Assembly (NCBI RefSeq): GCF_035984415.1
Contig: NZ_CP130720.1
Location: 4,216,001-4,280,000 of the forward strand
Length of the DNA stretch: 64,000 nt
Source: Streptomyces sp. NBC_01296
GTDB lineage: Bacteria; Actinomycetota; Actinomycetes; Streptomycetales; Streptomycetaceae
Direction of reading: 5' to 3'
Part shown: piece after piece, positions 40,210 through 49,160 of the stretch
Layout: each line of letters starts with the position of its first letter
Numbering within the stretch: position 1 is the first letter of the stretch
The notes under the pieces: model-generated
What the model was told of the DNA's origin: nothing
What the model saw: the letters and a program-made list of their open reading frames with translations, nothing else
The model's database searches: none
Made by a program: the position numbers and the translations under genes

Positions 40210-43020
40210 ATGCAACTCGCCGCGATCATCGTGTCGCTGGTCCTGACCGTGGTCGGCGTCGCGCTGCTCGCCCGAGCCGTGGCGCAGATCTACCGCTTCG
40301 TGAAGCTCGGACAGCCCGTACCGGCTGGCAGCCGTACGGACGACCCGAAGGCACGAACGCTCACCCTGGTCCGGGAGTTCCTCGGCCACAGCCGGATGAA
40401 CCGCTGGGGCATCGTCGGCTTCGCGCACTGGTTCGTCGCGATCGGCTTCCTGACGCTGCCGCCGACGCTGCTGCAGGCGTACGGCCAGCTCTTCCAGGCC
40501 GACTGGGTGCTGCCGATCGTCGGCGGCTTCCTGCCGTTCGAGCTGTACATCGAGTTCATCGGCGTCATGACGATCCTCGGCATCGCCGTGCTGATCGTCA
40601 TCCGCCTGCTGTCGCTGCCGTCCCGGGCGGGCCGCAAGTCGCGCTTCACGGGCTCCAAGGCCTGGCAGGCGTACTTCGTCGAGTACGTGATCCTCACCAT
40701 CGGCCTCGCGATCCTGACGCTGCGCGGGCTCGAGGGCGCGATCCACCACGTGGACTCGTACGAGCCGGCGTACTTCGCCTCGTACCCGCTGGTCCTGGTC
40801 TTCCAGAACCTCTCGCTCGGCACCCTGCAGAACGCCATCTACTTCACCGCGATGATCAAGATCGGCGTCTCGCTGATCTGGATGATCGTCGTCTCGCTCA
40901 ACACCAACATGGGTGTGGCCTGGCACCGCTTCCTCGGCTTCCCGAACATCTGGTTCAAGCGCAACGCCGACGGCGCGACCGCGCTGGGCGCGCTCCAGCC
41001 GATGACGAGCGGCGGCAAGGAGATCGACTTCGAGGAGCCGGGCGAGGACGACGTCTTCGGCGTCTCCCAGGTCGAGCAGTTCTCCTGGAAGGGCATCCTC
41101 GACTTCTCCACGTGCACGGAGTGCGGCCGCTGCCAGTCGCAGTGCCCGGCGTGGAACACCGGCAAGCCCCTGTCGCCGAAGCTCCTGATCATGTCGCTGC
41201 GCGACCACGCGCATGCCAAGGCCCCGTACCTGCTCGCGGGTGGCGGCAAGGACATGGAGGGCAACGAGAAGGCCACGGCGGAGCAGCTGAAGGACGTTCC
41301 GGCGGCGGCGCTGGCGGAGGCGGAGCGCCCGCTCATCGGCACGGCCGAGGAGAACGGCGTCATCGACCCGGACGTGCTGTGGTCCTGCACGACCTGCGGT
41401 GCGTGCGTGGAGCAGTGCCCGGTCGACATCGAGCACATCGACCACATCGTCGACATGCGGCGCTACCAGGTGATGATCGAGAGCGCGTTCCCGTCGGAGG
41501 CGGGCACGATGCTCAAGAACCTGGAGAAGAAGGGCAACCCCTGGGGTCTGGCCAAGAAGCAGCGCGTGGAGTGGACCAAGGAGGTCGACTTCGAGGTCCC
41601 GATCGTCGGCAAGGACGCCGAGGACCTCTCCGAGTACGACTACCTGTACTGGGTCGGCTGCGCGGGCGCTCTCGAGGACCGCGCGAAGAAGACGACGAAG
41701 GCCTTCGCGGAGCTGCTGAACATCGCGGGCGTCAAGTTCGCGATCATGGGCGGCGACGAGAAGTGCACCGGTGACTCCCCGCGCCGCCTGGGCAACGAGC
41801 CGCTGTTCCAGCAGCTGGCCCAGGAGAACGTGGCCATGCTGAACATGGCCTTCGGCGAGGACGACGACGACCCGTCGACGAAGAAGCCGAAGTCGGCGAA
41901 GCGGATCGTCTCGACCTGCCCGCACTGCTTCAACACCATCGCGAACGAGTACCCGCAGCTGGGCGGCGAGTACGAGGTCATCCACCACACGCAGCTGCTC
42001 CAGCACCTGATCGACGAGGGCCGGCTGACGCCGGTCACGCCGGTGGACGGCCTGATCACGTACCACGACCCCTGCTACCTGGGCCGGCACAACAAGGTCT
42101 ACACGCCGCCGCGCGAGATCATGTCCGCCGTGCCGGGGCTGCGCCAGCAGGAGATGCACCGCCACAAGGAGCGGGGCTTCTGCTGCGGCGCCGGTGGCGC
42201 CCGGATGTGGATGGAAGAGCGGATCGGCAAGCGCATCAACAACGAGCGCGTCGACGAGGCCCTGTCCCTGAACCCGGACATCGTCTCGACGGCCTGCCCG
42301 TTCTGCCTGGTGATGCTGACGGACTCGGTCAACGGCAAGAAGAACGACGGCCAGGCCAAGGAATCCATCCAGGTCGTGGACGTGGCCCAGCTCCTCCTGG
42401 AGTCGGTGAAGGCCCCGGCCCCGACGGAGGAAGAACTGGCCGCCGAGGCCCTGGCCGCCGAACAGGCGGCGGAGGCGGAAGCCGAGGCCGCCGCGAAGGC
42501 GAAGGCGGAGGCGGAAGCCGCCGCGAAGGCCAAGGCGGAGGCAGAGGCCGCCGCGAAGGCCAAGGCGGAGGCTGCGGCCAAGGCCGAGGCTGCGGCCGCC
42601 GCAGAAGCCGAGGCGGAGGAGGCTGCTGCCCAGGCCGAGACCGAGGCTCCGGCCAAGGCGGAGGCCGACGCCGAAGCTGCGGCAAAGGCAGACGCCGAGC
42701 CGGAGGCCAAGCCCGAGCCGGCCGCTGCAAAGCCTGACGCAGAGGCGGACGCGAAGGCCGAGCCGGAAGCCGCCGCCGAAGCGGAAGCCACGGTCGAGAC
42801 GCAGCCCGAGACCGACGCCGCAGAGGCAGAGGTCAAGGCCGAGCCGGAGGCCGGCGCCGAAGCGCAGGCCAAGGGCGAGCCGGAGGCCGAGGCCCAGCCC
42901 GCGACCGGTGCCGAGCCGGCGGCTGGTGCCGAGCCGGCGGCTGGTGCCGAGGCGAAGCCGGCGGCGGGGGCTGCCGGGGCCGAGCCGAAGGCGTCGGCCG
43001 AAGGCGGCAACGCCAAGTAG
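40210..43020 (+). CDS. Membrane heterodisulfide reductase-like iron-sulfur protein with long Ala/Glu tail
   Basis: This 936-residue protein begins with about five transmembrane helices (residues 1-240), resembling nitrate-reductase gamma/HdrE. A bacterial ferredoxin-type region follows, with CTECGRCQSQCP near residue 302 and CTTCGACVEQCP near residue 393. CCG-type domains come next (CPHCFNTI, HDPCYLGRHN, GFCCGAGGARMW, ACPFCLVML). It likely moves electrons between the quinone pool and a soluble partner. From about residue 735 the chain is about 200 residues of Ala/Glu/Lys/Pro repeats, unlike the folded part, and may be a stalk or partner-binding tail. Confidence 0.9.
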   Translation: MQLAAIIVSLVLTVVGVALLARAVAQIYRFVKLGQPVPAGSRTDDPKARTLTLVREFLGHSRMNRWGIVGFAHWFVAIGFLTLPPTLLQAYGQLFQADWVLPIVGGFLPFELYIEFIGVMTILGIAVLIVIRLLSLPSRAGRKSRFTGSKAWQAYFVEYVILTIGLAILTLRGLEGAIHHVDSYEPAYFASYPLVLVFQNLSLGTLQNAIYFTAMIKIGVSLIWMIVVSLNTNMGVAWHRFLGFPNIWFKRNADGATALGALQPMTSGGKEIDFEEPGEDDVFGVSQVEQFSWKGILDFSTCTECGRCQSQCPAWNTGKPLSPKLLIMSLRDHAHAKAPYLLAGGGKDMEGNEKATAEQLKDVPAAALAEAERPLIGTAEENGVIDPDVLWSCTTCGACVEQCPVDIEHIDHIVDMRRYQVMIESAFPSEAGTMLKNLEKKGNPWGLAKKQRVEWTKEVDFEVPIVGKDAEDLSEYDYLYWVGCAGALEDRAKKTTKAFAELLNIAGVKFAIMGGDEKCTGDSPRRLGNEPLFQQLAQENVAMLNMAFGEDDDDPSTKKPKSAKRIVSTCPHCFNTIANEYPQLGGEYEVIHHTQLLQHLIDEGRLTPVTPVDGLITYHDPCYLGRHNKVYTPPREIMSAVPGLRQQEMHRHKERGFCCGAGGARMWMEERIGKRINNERVDEALSLNPDIVSTACPFCLVMLTDSVNGKKNDGQAKESIQVVDVAQLLLESVKAPAPTEEELAAEALAAEQAAEAEAEAAAKAKAEAEAAAKAKAEAEAAAKAKAEAAAKAEAAAAAEAEAEEAAAQAETEAPAKAEADAEAAAKADAEPEAKPEPAAAKPDAEADAKAEPEAAAEAEATVETQPETDAAEAEVKAEPEAGAEAQAKGEPEAEAQPATGAEPAAGAEPAAGAEAKPAAGAAGAEPKASAEGGNAK

Positions 43021-43043
43021 TCCGTCCGGACAACGCGACGCCG

Positions 43044-43078
43044 GAACGGCCGGTCCCCACTCAGGGGACCGGCCGTTC
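43044..43078 (+). terminator. Strong terminator
   Basis: A 15-bp perfect stem, GAACGGCCGGTCCCC with GGGGACCGGCCGTTC and loop ACTCA, lies 24 bases after the iron-sulfur protein gene. Confidence 0.85.
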
Positions 43079-43168
43079 GGGGGCCCGGGGGCCGGGGGCC
43101 TGGGTGCCCGGGGGCGCAGCCCCCCACGCGGCGGAGCCGCGCATGCTGCCGCCCCGGCCCCCGCCCCG

Positions 43169-44071
43169 TCAGGACTGGTCGGCGCGGCCCCGCTTCAGCA
43201 GCGCGAAGCCCAGCCCCGCCGCCCCCACGGCAGCCATCCCCCCGCCGGCGGCAACCGGCATCGGCGCGTCACCCGTCGAGAGCCCCTCCGCCCCGGCCTT
43301 CACGCCCCCCTTCGGGACCACACGCTCCCCACCCACCCCGCTCTTCTTCGGGGTCTGCGCCGTGTACTTCTCGATCAGCTTCCCGTCGAATCCGTACACC
43401 CAGCTGCTCCCGCCGCCCTTCCCGTCGATGACGACGAACTTCACGCGCTTCCCGTCCTGGACGATCCGGTACGTCCACCCGTCGTTCTGCGCGCTCGGGT
43501 GCGACAGGTCGACCGTCCCGAGCCGGTTCCCGTTCGGCATCGAGATCTCGACGCGCTTGCCCTTCGGGCCGTCGACCAGCTTCGCGATCCGCCCGTCCGG
43601 CATGGCGATCCGGACGGAGCTCTCCTTCTTGACCTCGGGCTTCGGCTTGTGCGCACCGTCCACCCACGAGGTCACGGTCCCGTTCGGCTGCAGGACGACG
43701 TGCAGCCCGTTGCTCTGCCCGTACGTCGCGGAGCCCCCCTTGCTGACCAGCGTGTCCAGCTTCGTGGGGTCGGCGAATATCTCGGCCTCGTAGTGGTCGG
43801 CGCCGATCTTGTAGACCTTGGCGGTCGACCCGTCCGCGAGCTTGACCGTGGTCACAAAGGCCCGGGCCGGCTTCTCCGGCTTCTCCGGCGTGACCGCCGG
43901 AGGAACCGGACCCGTCGGGTCCGTCGCGGGCTGTTCGACCCCAGGCAGAACCTCCGGCCCCGGCGCGGACGGCGAGTCCGCGAACGCGGACCCGACCGGG
44001 ACGGCCAGAACGGTGGCCGCGCCGGCGAGGACGGCGGCGGTACGAAGGGTGGTGCGGCGAGTGCTGCGCAT
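43169..44071 (-). CDS. Exported protein with C-terminal membrane anchor
   Basis: This 300-residue protein has a signal peptide (LRTAAVLAGAATVLAVPVGSAFA) and a Pro-rich segment. A beta-strand-rich body with VKLADGSTAKVYKIG and IAMPDGRIAKLVDGPKGKR-type repeats follows. The C-terminus is hydrophobic (AAGGGMAAVGAAGLGFALL) and ends in KRGR. The layout is of a cell-surface protein held in the membrane. The function is unknown. The start is the ATG of MRSTRR. Confidence 0.75.
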   Translation of the reverse strand: MRSTRRTTLRTAAVLAGAATVLAVPVGSAFADSPSAPGPEVLPGVEQPATDPTGPVPPAVTPEKPEKPARAFVTTVKLADGSTAKVYKIGADHYEAEIFADPTKLDTLVSKGGSATYGQSNGLHVVLQPNGTVTSWVDGAHKPKPEVKKESSVRIAMPDGRIAKLVDGPKGKRVEISMPNGNRLGTVDLSHPSAQNDGWTYRIVQDGKRVKFVVIDGKGGGSSWVYGFDGKLIEKYTAQTPKKSGVGGERVVPKGGVKAGAEGLSTGDAPMPVAAGGGMAAVGAAGLGFALLKRGRADQS

Positions 44072-44345
44072 GTGGGGGCTCTTCTCGTAGCTCGGTGCCA
44101 CCTACTCATGGCTTGTCGGCGACAGACTCGAAGCTACGGACCCGACATCTACGTAATCCGTAGGCAATGTAACGAAGCGCCACACACTCCCACGCAACTA
44201 TGTAAACCCGACAATTCGCAGCCCTCCTCCGCAGTGGGGACAGCCCCCCGGGGTTCCCCTAGGGGATGTCACAGGTCAGCCGCAAAGGGTGCTTATTCCG
44301 GCGGCCCGCCCACCACCGCTCTCGGGACCAGGTACGTTCGATCAC

Positions 44346-45257
44346 GTGGCTGGATTCAGGATCGGACGCGGCAGGGACAACAACCGCGCTCCCCAACAAC
44401 CCCCGCGGCAGCAGCCGTACGGTCAGCAGCAACCGCAGCAGGCGCCGTACGGCCAGCAGCCCTACCCTCCCCAGCAGCAGTGGCCTCAGCAGCCCGCCGC
44501 CGGAGGCCATGGCGAGCCCGAGTACTTCGACCCGTACGGACAGCAGCAGCCGCCTCCCCAAGGCCAGCAGCAGCCCCCGTACGGCCAGGGAGGCACGGGC
44601 GGCGGCTCGTACGCGAACGACAACCCGGGGCACACCCAGGTCTTCGCGTACGGCGAGGACCCGTACAGCCAGGGCGCGACGTACCACGCGGGCGCAGCGG
44701 CGGCCGCGCCGACGGGCCCGCGGCTGCCGTGGAAGGAACTGCTCCGCGGCATCGTGATGCAGCCGGGGCCGACGTTCCTGCAGATGCGCGACCACGCCGT
44801 CTGGGGCCCGGCGCTGATCGTGACGTTCCTGTACGGCCTGCTCGCGGTGTTCGGCCTCGACGACGCCCGCAAGGACGTCATGGGCGCCACCCTCGCCAAC
44901 GCCGTCCCGATCGTCCTCAGCGCGGGCGTGGCCTTCGTCATCTGCGGGCTGATCCTGGGCGGCGTCACGCACACCCTGGCCCGCCAGCTGAGCGGCGATG
45001 GCGCGTGGCAGCCGACCGTGGGCCTGTCGATGCTGGTCATGTCCATCACGGACGCGCCGCGCCTGCTCTTCGCCGTGTTCCTGGGCGGCGACAACATGTT
45101 CGTGCAGGTGCTGGGCTGGGTCACCTGGCTGGCGGCCGGCGCCCTGTTCACCTCGCTCGTCAGCAAGTCGCACGACCTGCCGTGGCCGAAGGCGCTGGGC
45201 GCTTCCTCGATCCAGCTGGTCGCACTGCTGTCGATCATCAAGCTGGGCACCCTGTAG
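44346..45257 (+). CDS. Yip1-domain membrane protein
   Basis: This 303-residue protein has a Gln/Pro/Tyr-rich cytoplasmic N-terminus of about 110 residues (repeats of PYGQQ). A Yip1-type membrane domain with about five helices follows (GPALIVTFLYGLLAVFGL, VPIVLSAGVAFVICGLIL and others). Yip1 proteins act in membrane trafficking in eukaryotes; the bacterial role is unclear. The start is the GTG of VAGFRIGRGRDN. A perfect hairpin separates it from the convergent genes. Confidence 0.82.
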   Translation: MAGFRIGRGRDNNRAPQQPPRQQPYGQQQPQQAPYGQQPYPPQQQWPQQPAAGGHGEPEYFDPYGQQQPPPQGQQQPPYGQGGTGGGSYANDNPGHTQVFAYGEDPYSQGATYHAGAAAAAPTGPRLPWKELLRGIVMQPGPTFLQMRDHAVWGPALIVTFLYGLLAVFGLDDARKDVMGATLANAVPIVLSAGVAFVICGLILGGVTHTLARQLSGDGAWQPTVGLSMLVMSITDAPRLLFAVFLGGDNMFVQVLGWVTWLAAGALFTSLVSKSHDLPWPKALGASSIQLVALLSIIKLGTL

Positions 45258-45273
45258 GCAACCGGGTGCGCGA

Positions 45274-45304
45274 AGGGGCCCCGGCGCAAAGCACCGGGGC
45301 CCCT
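45274..45304. terminator. Bidirectional terminator
   Basis: AGGGGCCCCGG pairs with CCGGGGCCCCT, between convergent genes. Confidence 0.8.
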
Positions 45305-45312
45305 CCAAGAAC

Positions 45313-45813
45313 TCAGGCGTCGAGAACCTGACCCTCACGCTTCACGACGGGCGGCTCGACCGACCACGGGAAGTTGATCCACTCGTCGGTCTTCTTCCAC
45401 ACGTACTCGCACTTCACGAGCGAGTGCGACTTCTCGTAGATCACGGCGGACCGGACCTCGGCGACGTGCCCCAGGCAGAAGTCGTGGACGAGCTTCAGCG
45501 TCTTCCCGGTGTCGGCCACGTCATCGGCGATGAGGACCTTCTTGTCGGTGAAGTCGATCGCCTCGGGCACGGGCGCCAGCATGACCGGCATCTCCAGCGT
45601 GGTGCCGACACCCGTGTAGAACTCCACGTTCACGAGGTGGATGTTCTTGCAGTCGAGCGCGTACGCCAGACCGCCGGCGACGAAGACGCCGCCGCGGGCG
45701 ATGCTCAGGATGATGTCGGGCTCGTAGCCGTCGTCGGCGATGGTCTGCGCGAGCTCGCGGACGGCGCGTCCGAAGCCCTCGTAGTTCAGGTTCTCGCGTA
45801 CTGCGTCGCTCAT
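45313..45813 (-). CDS. Phosphoribosyltransferase family protein
   Basis: This 166-residue type I PRTase has PRPP loop VLIADDVADTGKTL and an N-terminal PPi loop region ILSIARGGVFVAGGLA. It resembles purine (xanthine/hypoxanthine) phosphoribosyltransferases that salvage nucleobases. Its ATG overlaps the dcd stop by four bases, so the two nucleotide-metabolism genes form one unit. Confidence 0.85.
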   Translation of the reverse strand: MSDAVRENLNYEGFGRAVRELAQTIADDGYEPDIILSIARGGVFVAGGLAYALDCKNIHLVNVEFYTGVGTTLEMPVMLAPVPEAIDFTDKKVLIADDVADTGKTLKLVHDFCLGHVAEVRSAVIYEKSHSLVKCEYVWKKTDEWINFPWSVEPPVVKREGQVLDA

Positions 45814-46397
45814 GCCTCGTGCCTCACCTGGGTGCGGTGGAAGTTCTGGAAGGAGCGCGAGGCCGTCGGGCCGCGCTGGCCCTGGTACCGCGATCCGTAC
45901 CGCTCGCTCCCGTACGGGAACTCGGCGGGCGAGCTGAGCCGGAACATGCACAGCTGCCCGATCTTCATCCCGGGCCACAGCTTGATCGGGAGGGTGGCGA
46001 GGTTCGACAGCTCGAGCGTGACGTGCCCCGAGAACCCGGGGTCGATGAACCCGGCGGTCGAATGCGTCACCAGCCCCAGGCGGCCCAGGCTGGACTTCCC
46101 CTCCAGCCTGGAGGCGATGTCCTCGGGCAGCGAGATGACCTCGTACGTCGAGGCGAGTACGAACTCCCCCGGGTGCAGGATGAAGGCCTCGTCGCCCTCC
46201 GGCTCGACCATCCGCGTCAGGTCGGGCTGCTCGACCGCCGGATCGATGTGGGCGTAGCGGTGGTTCTCGAACACCCGGAAGAAGCGGTCGAGACGTACAT
46301 CGATGCTGGAGGGCTGCACCATCGATTCCTCGAACGGGTCGATGCGAACCCGTCCGCTGTCGATCTCGGCCCGGATGTCTTTGTCTGAGAGAAGCAC
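45810..46397 (-). CDS. dcd: dCTP deaminase
   Basis: This enzyme of about 195 residues converts dCTP to dUTP for thymidylate synthesis. It shows LLSDKDIRAEIDSGRV, QPSSIDVRL, GKSSLGRLGL and STAGFIDPGFSGHVTLEL, with the catalytic Glu in that last block. The start is a GTG (DVLLSDKD read as MLLSDKD). It is followed with a 4-base overlap by the phosphoribosyltransferase gene. Confidence 0.97.
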   Translation of the reverse strand: MLLSDKDIRAEIDSGRVRIDPFEESMVQPSSIDVRLDRFFRVFENHRYAHIDPAVEQPDLTRMVEPEGDEAFILHPGEFVLASTYEVISLPEDIASRLEGKSSLGRLGLVTHSTAGFIDPGFSGHVTLELSNLATLPIKLWPGMKIGQLCMFRLSSPAEFPYGSERYGSRYQGQRGPTASRSFQNFHRTQVRHEA

Positions 46398-46464
46398 GTC
46401 CCGAGGATACGCAGTGCGCGCGGGCCTCCCGCAATCGAGAGCGGGCGCCCGCGCGTCTGTCGGA

Positions 46465-46632
46465 CTATCGCTTGACGGCCGCACCGACCGGCACGGCATG
46501 CCTCAGCCGCGCACACCGCGGGCACCGCAGCAGCCGCCCGGGCCCGATCCGGCCGGCACCGAGGTGCTGCAGCGGGAACGAAGCGGTACTGAAAACGTGC
46601 CCTTCGGCACAACGGACGACGGTGTTCTCCAT
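46465..46632 (-). CDS. Small zinc-ribbon-like protein
   Basis: This 55-residue basic protein has CAEGHVFSTASF near the N-terminus and RCPRCARLRH later, giving four possible metal ligands (Cys, His, Cys, Cys). It lies 67 bases upstream of dcd on the same strand. GGGAAAGGGA precedes the ATG. It looks like a conserved small Streptomyces protein of unknown role. Confidence 0.65.
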   Translation of the reverse strand: MENTVVRCAEGHVFSTASFPLQHLGAGRIGPGRLLRCPRCARLRHAVPVGAAVKR

Positions 46633-46878
46633 CGAGTCCCTTTCCCCAACCTGCTGTACTGCGACGAATCGCCACATTAGGGGATGATCGCGACCTGCTC
46701 CAGCCGCCACTCCAGCGGCCCTCGAGCACCGCTGCGCACCTGTACGGTACGCCCCAACTCCCGCCCCCACGACCCTCGGTGCACCCCACACATGACGACG
46801 ACCCCGCGGTCGATTCACCGGGGGTCGATCATGGGGTAGAGTGAGCAACGCTACCGATCCAGGCAACTGGAACGTTAT

Positions 46879-46952
46879 GCGGATGTAGTTTAATGGTAGA
46901 ACATGAGCTTCCCAAGCTTATAGCGCGGGTTCGATTCCCGTCATCCGCTCCA
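46879..46952 (+). tRNA. tRNA-Gly(CCC)
   Basis: A full cloverleaf can be drawn. The acceptor stem GCGGATG pairs with CATCCGC. The anticodon stem is TGAGC/GCTTA with loop TTCCCAA (anticodon CCC), and the T arm is GCGGG/CCCGT with TTCGATT. CCA appears to be encoded. Its 3' half is duplicated three more times downstream, so it is the attachment target of integrative elements. Confidence 0.96.
46909..46950 (+). repeat. tRNA 3'-end repeat, copy 0 (inside tRNA-Gly)
   Basis: This 42-base stretch runs from the anticodon loop to the last base pair of the acceptor stem plus one base. It recurs exactly at 50024-50065 and with two mismatches at 49084-49125. It probably defines attL of integrated elements. 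Confidence 0.9.
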
Positions 46953-46957
46953 CGACA

Positions 46958-46988
46958 AAGCCCCAGGTCACAGATCTGGGGCTTGTTT
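46958..46988 (+). terminator. tRNA-Gly terminator
   Basis: AAGCCCCAG pairs with CTGGGGCTT, followed by GTTTG. Related hairpins follow each downstream copy of the tRNA end. Confidence 0.85.
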
Positions 46989-47145
46989 GTTGTCTAGACC
47001 TCTCACGCCTGCCTGTCATTCGCGTGCCACAAGTGCCGCAACGGGGCGTCGGATTGGAGCCGAACAGTCACTCTCGGCCACCCCACGTCGATGCGTCTCG
47101 GATCCCGATCGGCCGACGCGGAACTCCTCCGACATAGCGACCGCG

Positions 47146-47265
47146 TCACGGGCCGAAGACGGGGCCATCGGGCCCGTCCTGCGCGAACCACTCCAGGTGC
47201 CGGCGGACGTCGAGAAGAACGAAGCTGGGCAACATGATCTCCCGGTTGCCCGCACGGTACTTGGG
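47146..47265 (-). pseudogene. Possible integrase (tyrosine recombinase) fragment
   Basis: About 38 codons read YRAGNREIMLPSFVLLDVRR then HLEWFAQDGPDGPVFGP and stop. This resembles the middle of actinobacterial tyrosine integrases, where a pxxVxxxLxxHLxxF-like segment precedes a GPxGxVF stretch. No R-H-R-Y catalytic residues are left. Its place next to a tRNA attachment site supports the reading, but the fragment is short. Confidence 0.4.
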
Positions 47266-47661
47266 ATCCTCAATCCCCCTCGCAGCCATCCAGCACGCAC
47301 GGCCACTGGGGCCACCAAACGCCGCACGGCCTGCTCCTGACACGATCCCCCTGCGGCCCTGGCCGACCCCGACCGCCGGTGCCCCAGGCCCACCGTGACA
47401 GCACCCTGGGCTGCCGATGCCCCTCCCTCACCGCCACCATGGCCACCGCTGGGGCCACCACCCCCGCTGTCCACACTCAGGACGGACAGACTGCCGGAGC
47501 GGGAAAGGATCAACAAGCGACGCCGCATGGATGCCGGCGCCGATCAGGACCTCGGATTCTCTGAACCAGCGATAGCCCGGGCGTACAGGTGGGAGGGAAG
47601 ATCGTGATTCTCCCGGCTCACCTCGGGGCCAGGAACTACGGTCGCGATAAGCCCCCGCTGG
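47266..47661. other. Degenerate region without a gene
   Basis: Only overlapping open frames without family character are seen. It is probably decayed mobile-element DNA between the integrase-like fragment and the cupin gene. Confidence 0.5.
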
Positions 47662-48138
47662 TCAGGCGTGCTCGTCCGATGGCTGCTGGGCAGGTTGGAC
47701 CGACCACCTTGCCGGCTCGTCGTTGCCCGAGTGCTCGTCGCGCTCAGCGGCGGCAGCTGTCGCATGGATCTTGCCCGACGCATGGTGGACCGGCGCGTAC
47801 ACGGCGTAGAGCTGCAGGGTCTCGTCACCGATGTTGGTGACGTTGTGCCAAGTGCCGGCGGGCACGAAGATGGCCCAGCCATCCTCGACCTCCCGGTCGA
47901 AGTCGAGTCGATCCTTCGTGCGGCCCATCTGGACGCGGCCCCGGCCTGCGTCCAGTCGTAGGAACTGGTCAGTCTCCGGGTGCGCCTCCAAGCCGATGTC
48001 CTCACCCACCGGGATCGACATGAGGGTCAGCTGAAGGTACTTCCCAGACCAGGCGACCGCGCGATAGTTGGTATTCTCGAGCGTCGCCTTCTCGAGGTCG
48101 AAGCTTTGAGGTTCCGGCCCGATGTCCTTGATGGTCAT
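47662..48138 (-). CDS. Cupin-domain protein
   Basis: This 158-residue single-domain cupin has the motif HPETDQFLRLDAGRGRV (G-x5-H-x-H-like region with a missing second His). The second motif is PAGTWHNVTNIGDETLQLY. It could bind a metal and small ligand, and similar proteins act as mannose-6-phosphate isomerase-like or sensor proteins. GGGAGAG lies 6 bases before the ATG. It is an apparently intact gene in a debris-rich segment. Confidence 0.8.
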   Translation of the reverse strand: MTIKDIGPEPQSFDLEKATLENTNYRAVAWSGKYLQLTLMSIPVGEDIGLEAHPETDQFLRLDAGRGRVQMGRTKDRLDFDREVEDGWAIFVPAGTWHNVTNIGDETLQLYAVYAPVHHASGKIHATAAAAERDEHSGNDEPARWSVQPAQQPSDEHA

Positions 48139-48341
48139 ACTTCTCTCCCGGTCGACGAAGGCGGTACGCGGTCCCTAGGCTCGTCTGGCTTGCCGGCCAG
48201 GCGCCGACGCGACACCTCCATGATCGAGTGCCCGTCCGCGCACTCCAGCACGATCCGCGACCGCTGAGCCGGAGCCTGGGCCGTAGTACGACGACGCACC
48301 CAGCCCTCCAGCACAGCCCGCTGGGCATCGGTTACCGACAA
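48135..48341 (-). pseudogene. IS630-type transposase N-terminal fragment
   Basis: The first 45 codons read TDAQRAVLEGWVRRRTTAQA then QRSRIVLECADG and IMEVSRR, the N-terminal helix-turn-helix of IS630-family transposases. The frame then jumps to DEPRDRVPP, which resembles a block normally about 30 residues later, and stops. This indicates an internal deletion and loss of the DDE domain. Confidence 0.6.
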
Positions 48342-48580
48342 TGGCGGACTCTTCGGACCAGGACGACTCCTGCCGACCTAACGCCAAACCTCAGACCCAG
48401 GTCACTGGTAGAGCTTGGTTGGATTCCGCGGCAGTCGACACGCTCGGGGCGGGCGGACGGTTGCCGCGATATGGCAGGGGCAGCGTCCCTGGACAGGCCA
48501 TGAGGGCAACGTACCCGCCCCAAGGCGGTGCTGGTCCAAAGATGCTGAAGCCTCGCTGAGCGGCGCGCGATCTCTGGACG
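48342..48580. other. Non-coding remnant
   Basis: No family-like reading frame was found on either strand between the IS630 and amine oxidase fragments. Confidence 0.5.
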
Positions 48581-48727
48581 TGGCATCGGACTGGCTGCGC
48601 TCGTTCCGTACTCCGCCGTCGGTCTGGACGACGCGCCGCACGGGCGAGTTGAGGCGGATATCGGTCAGTGTGGCCTGCCCGGCGATCCAGTTGATCAGCT
48701 CGCGTGTCCCCTTCACCAGCTTCTCGG
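48581..48727 (-). pseudogene. Flavin amine oxidase fragment
   Basis: About 48 codons read KLVKGTRELINWIAGQ then DIRLNSPVRRVVQTDGGV, the region of FAD-dependent amine oxidases where a substrate-domain helix leads into a strand ending in VRRVVQ. There is no start, FAD-binding end or active-site region. It overlaps in the opposite direction with the sigma-factor fragment. Confidence 0.5.
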
Positions 48728-48910
48728 CCCCCAGGTGACGGTGGAACCGGCACAGGTCAACGGCCCCCGGCTCTGATCACGCGCATCGACGGGGAGATCG
48801 ACATGATCGTGGCGATGCGGATCGACGACGGTCTCATCACCGGGCTCTACACCGTGTGCAACCCCGAGAAGCTGACACGCATGGAGCGGGAGACTGCCGT
48901 GAGCCGCTGA
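48718..48910 (+). pseudogene. ECF41-type sigma factor C-terminal fragment, frameshifted
   Basis: The last 50 codons (ALITRIDGEIDMIVAMRIDD, then ITGLYTVCNPEKLTRME) match the SnoaL-like C-terminal domain of SigJ/ECF41 sigma factors. The preceding VTVEPAQVNG is in another frame, so a frameshift lies near 48765. The sigma-2 and sigma-4 regions are absent. Confidence 0.6.
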
Positions 48911-49083
48911 GTTGCGGGGCTTCGGCCGCCGATCTGGGCCACCATCATGGAGGGTGTGCCCCATCCGTGCCCTTCGGGGCGGTGATCAGCGGTCAGAACC
49001 GGTACCCAGAGGCAGTCCGGGTGGAGGCCGCCGGAACAAGAAACGGCAGGTCAGAAGCCGTATGTGTCACCGCGCGCCATAGA

Positions 49084-49125
49084 TTCCCAAGCGTGTAGCG
49101 CGGGTTCGATTCCCGTCATCCGCTC
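49084..49125 (+). repeat. tRNA-Gly 3'-end repeat, copy 1
   Basis: 40 of 42 bases are identical to the tRNA-Gly 3' half. It is followed by a terminator hairpin like that of the tRNA. It lies exactly 940 bases before copy 2. Confidence 0.88.
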
Positions 49126-49160
49126 TTGCAAGAAGCCCCAGGTCAGCGACCTGGGCCTTT

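Noticed and set aside
47016..47528. A 170-codon reverse open frame downstream of tRNA-Gly
   Set aside because: It has no family features, and the integrase-like residues lie in a different frame, so it is treated as decayed DNA.
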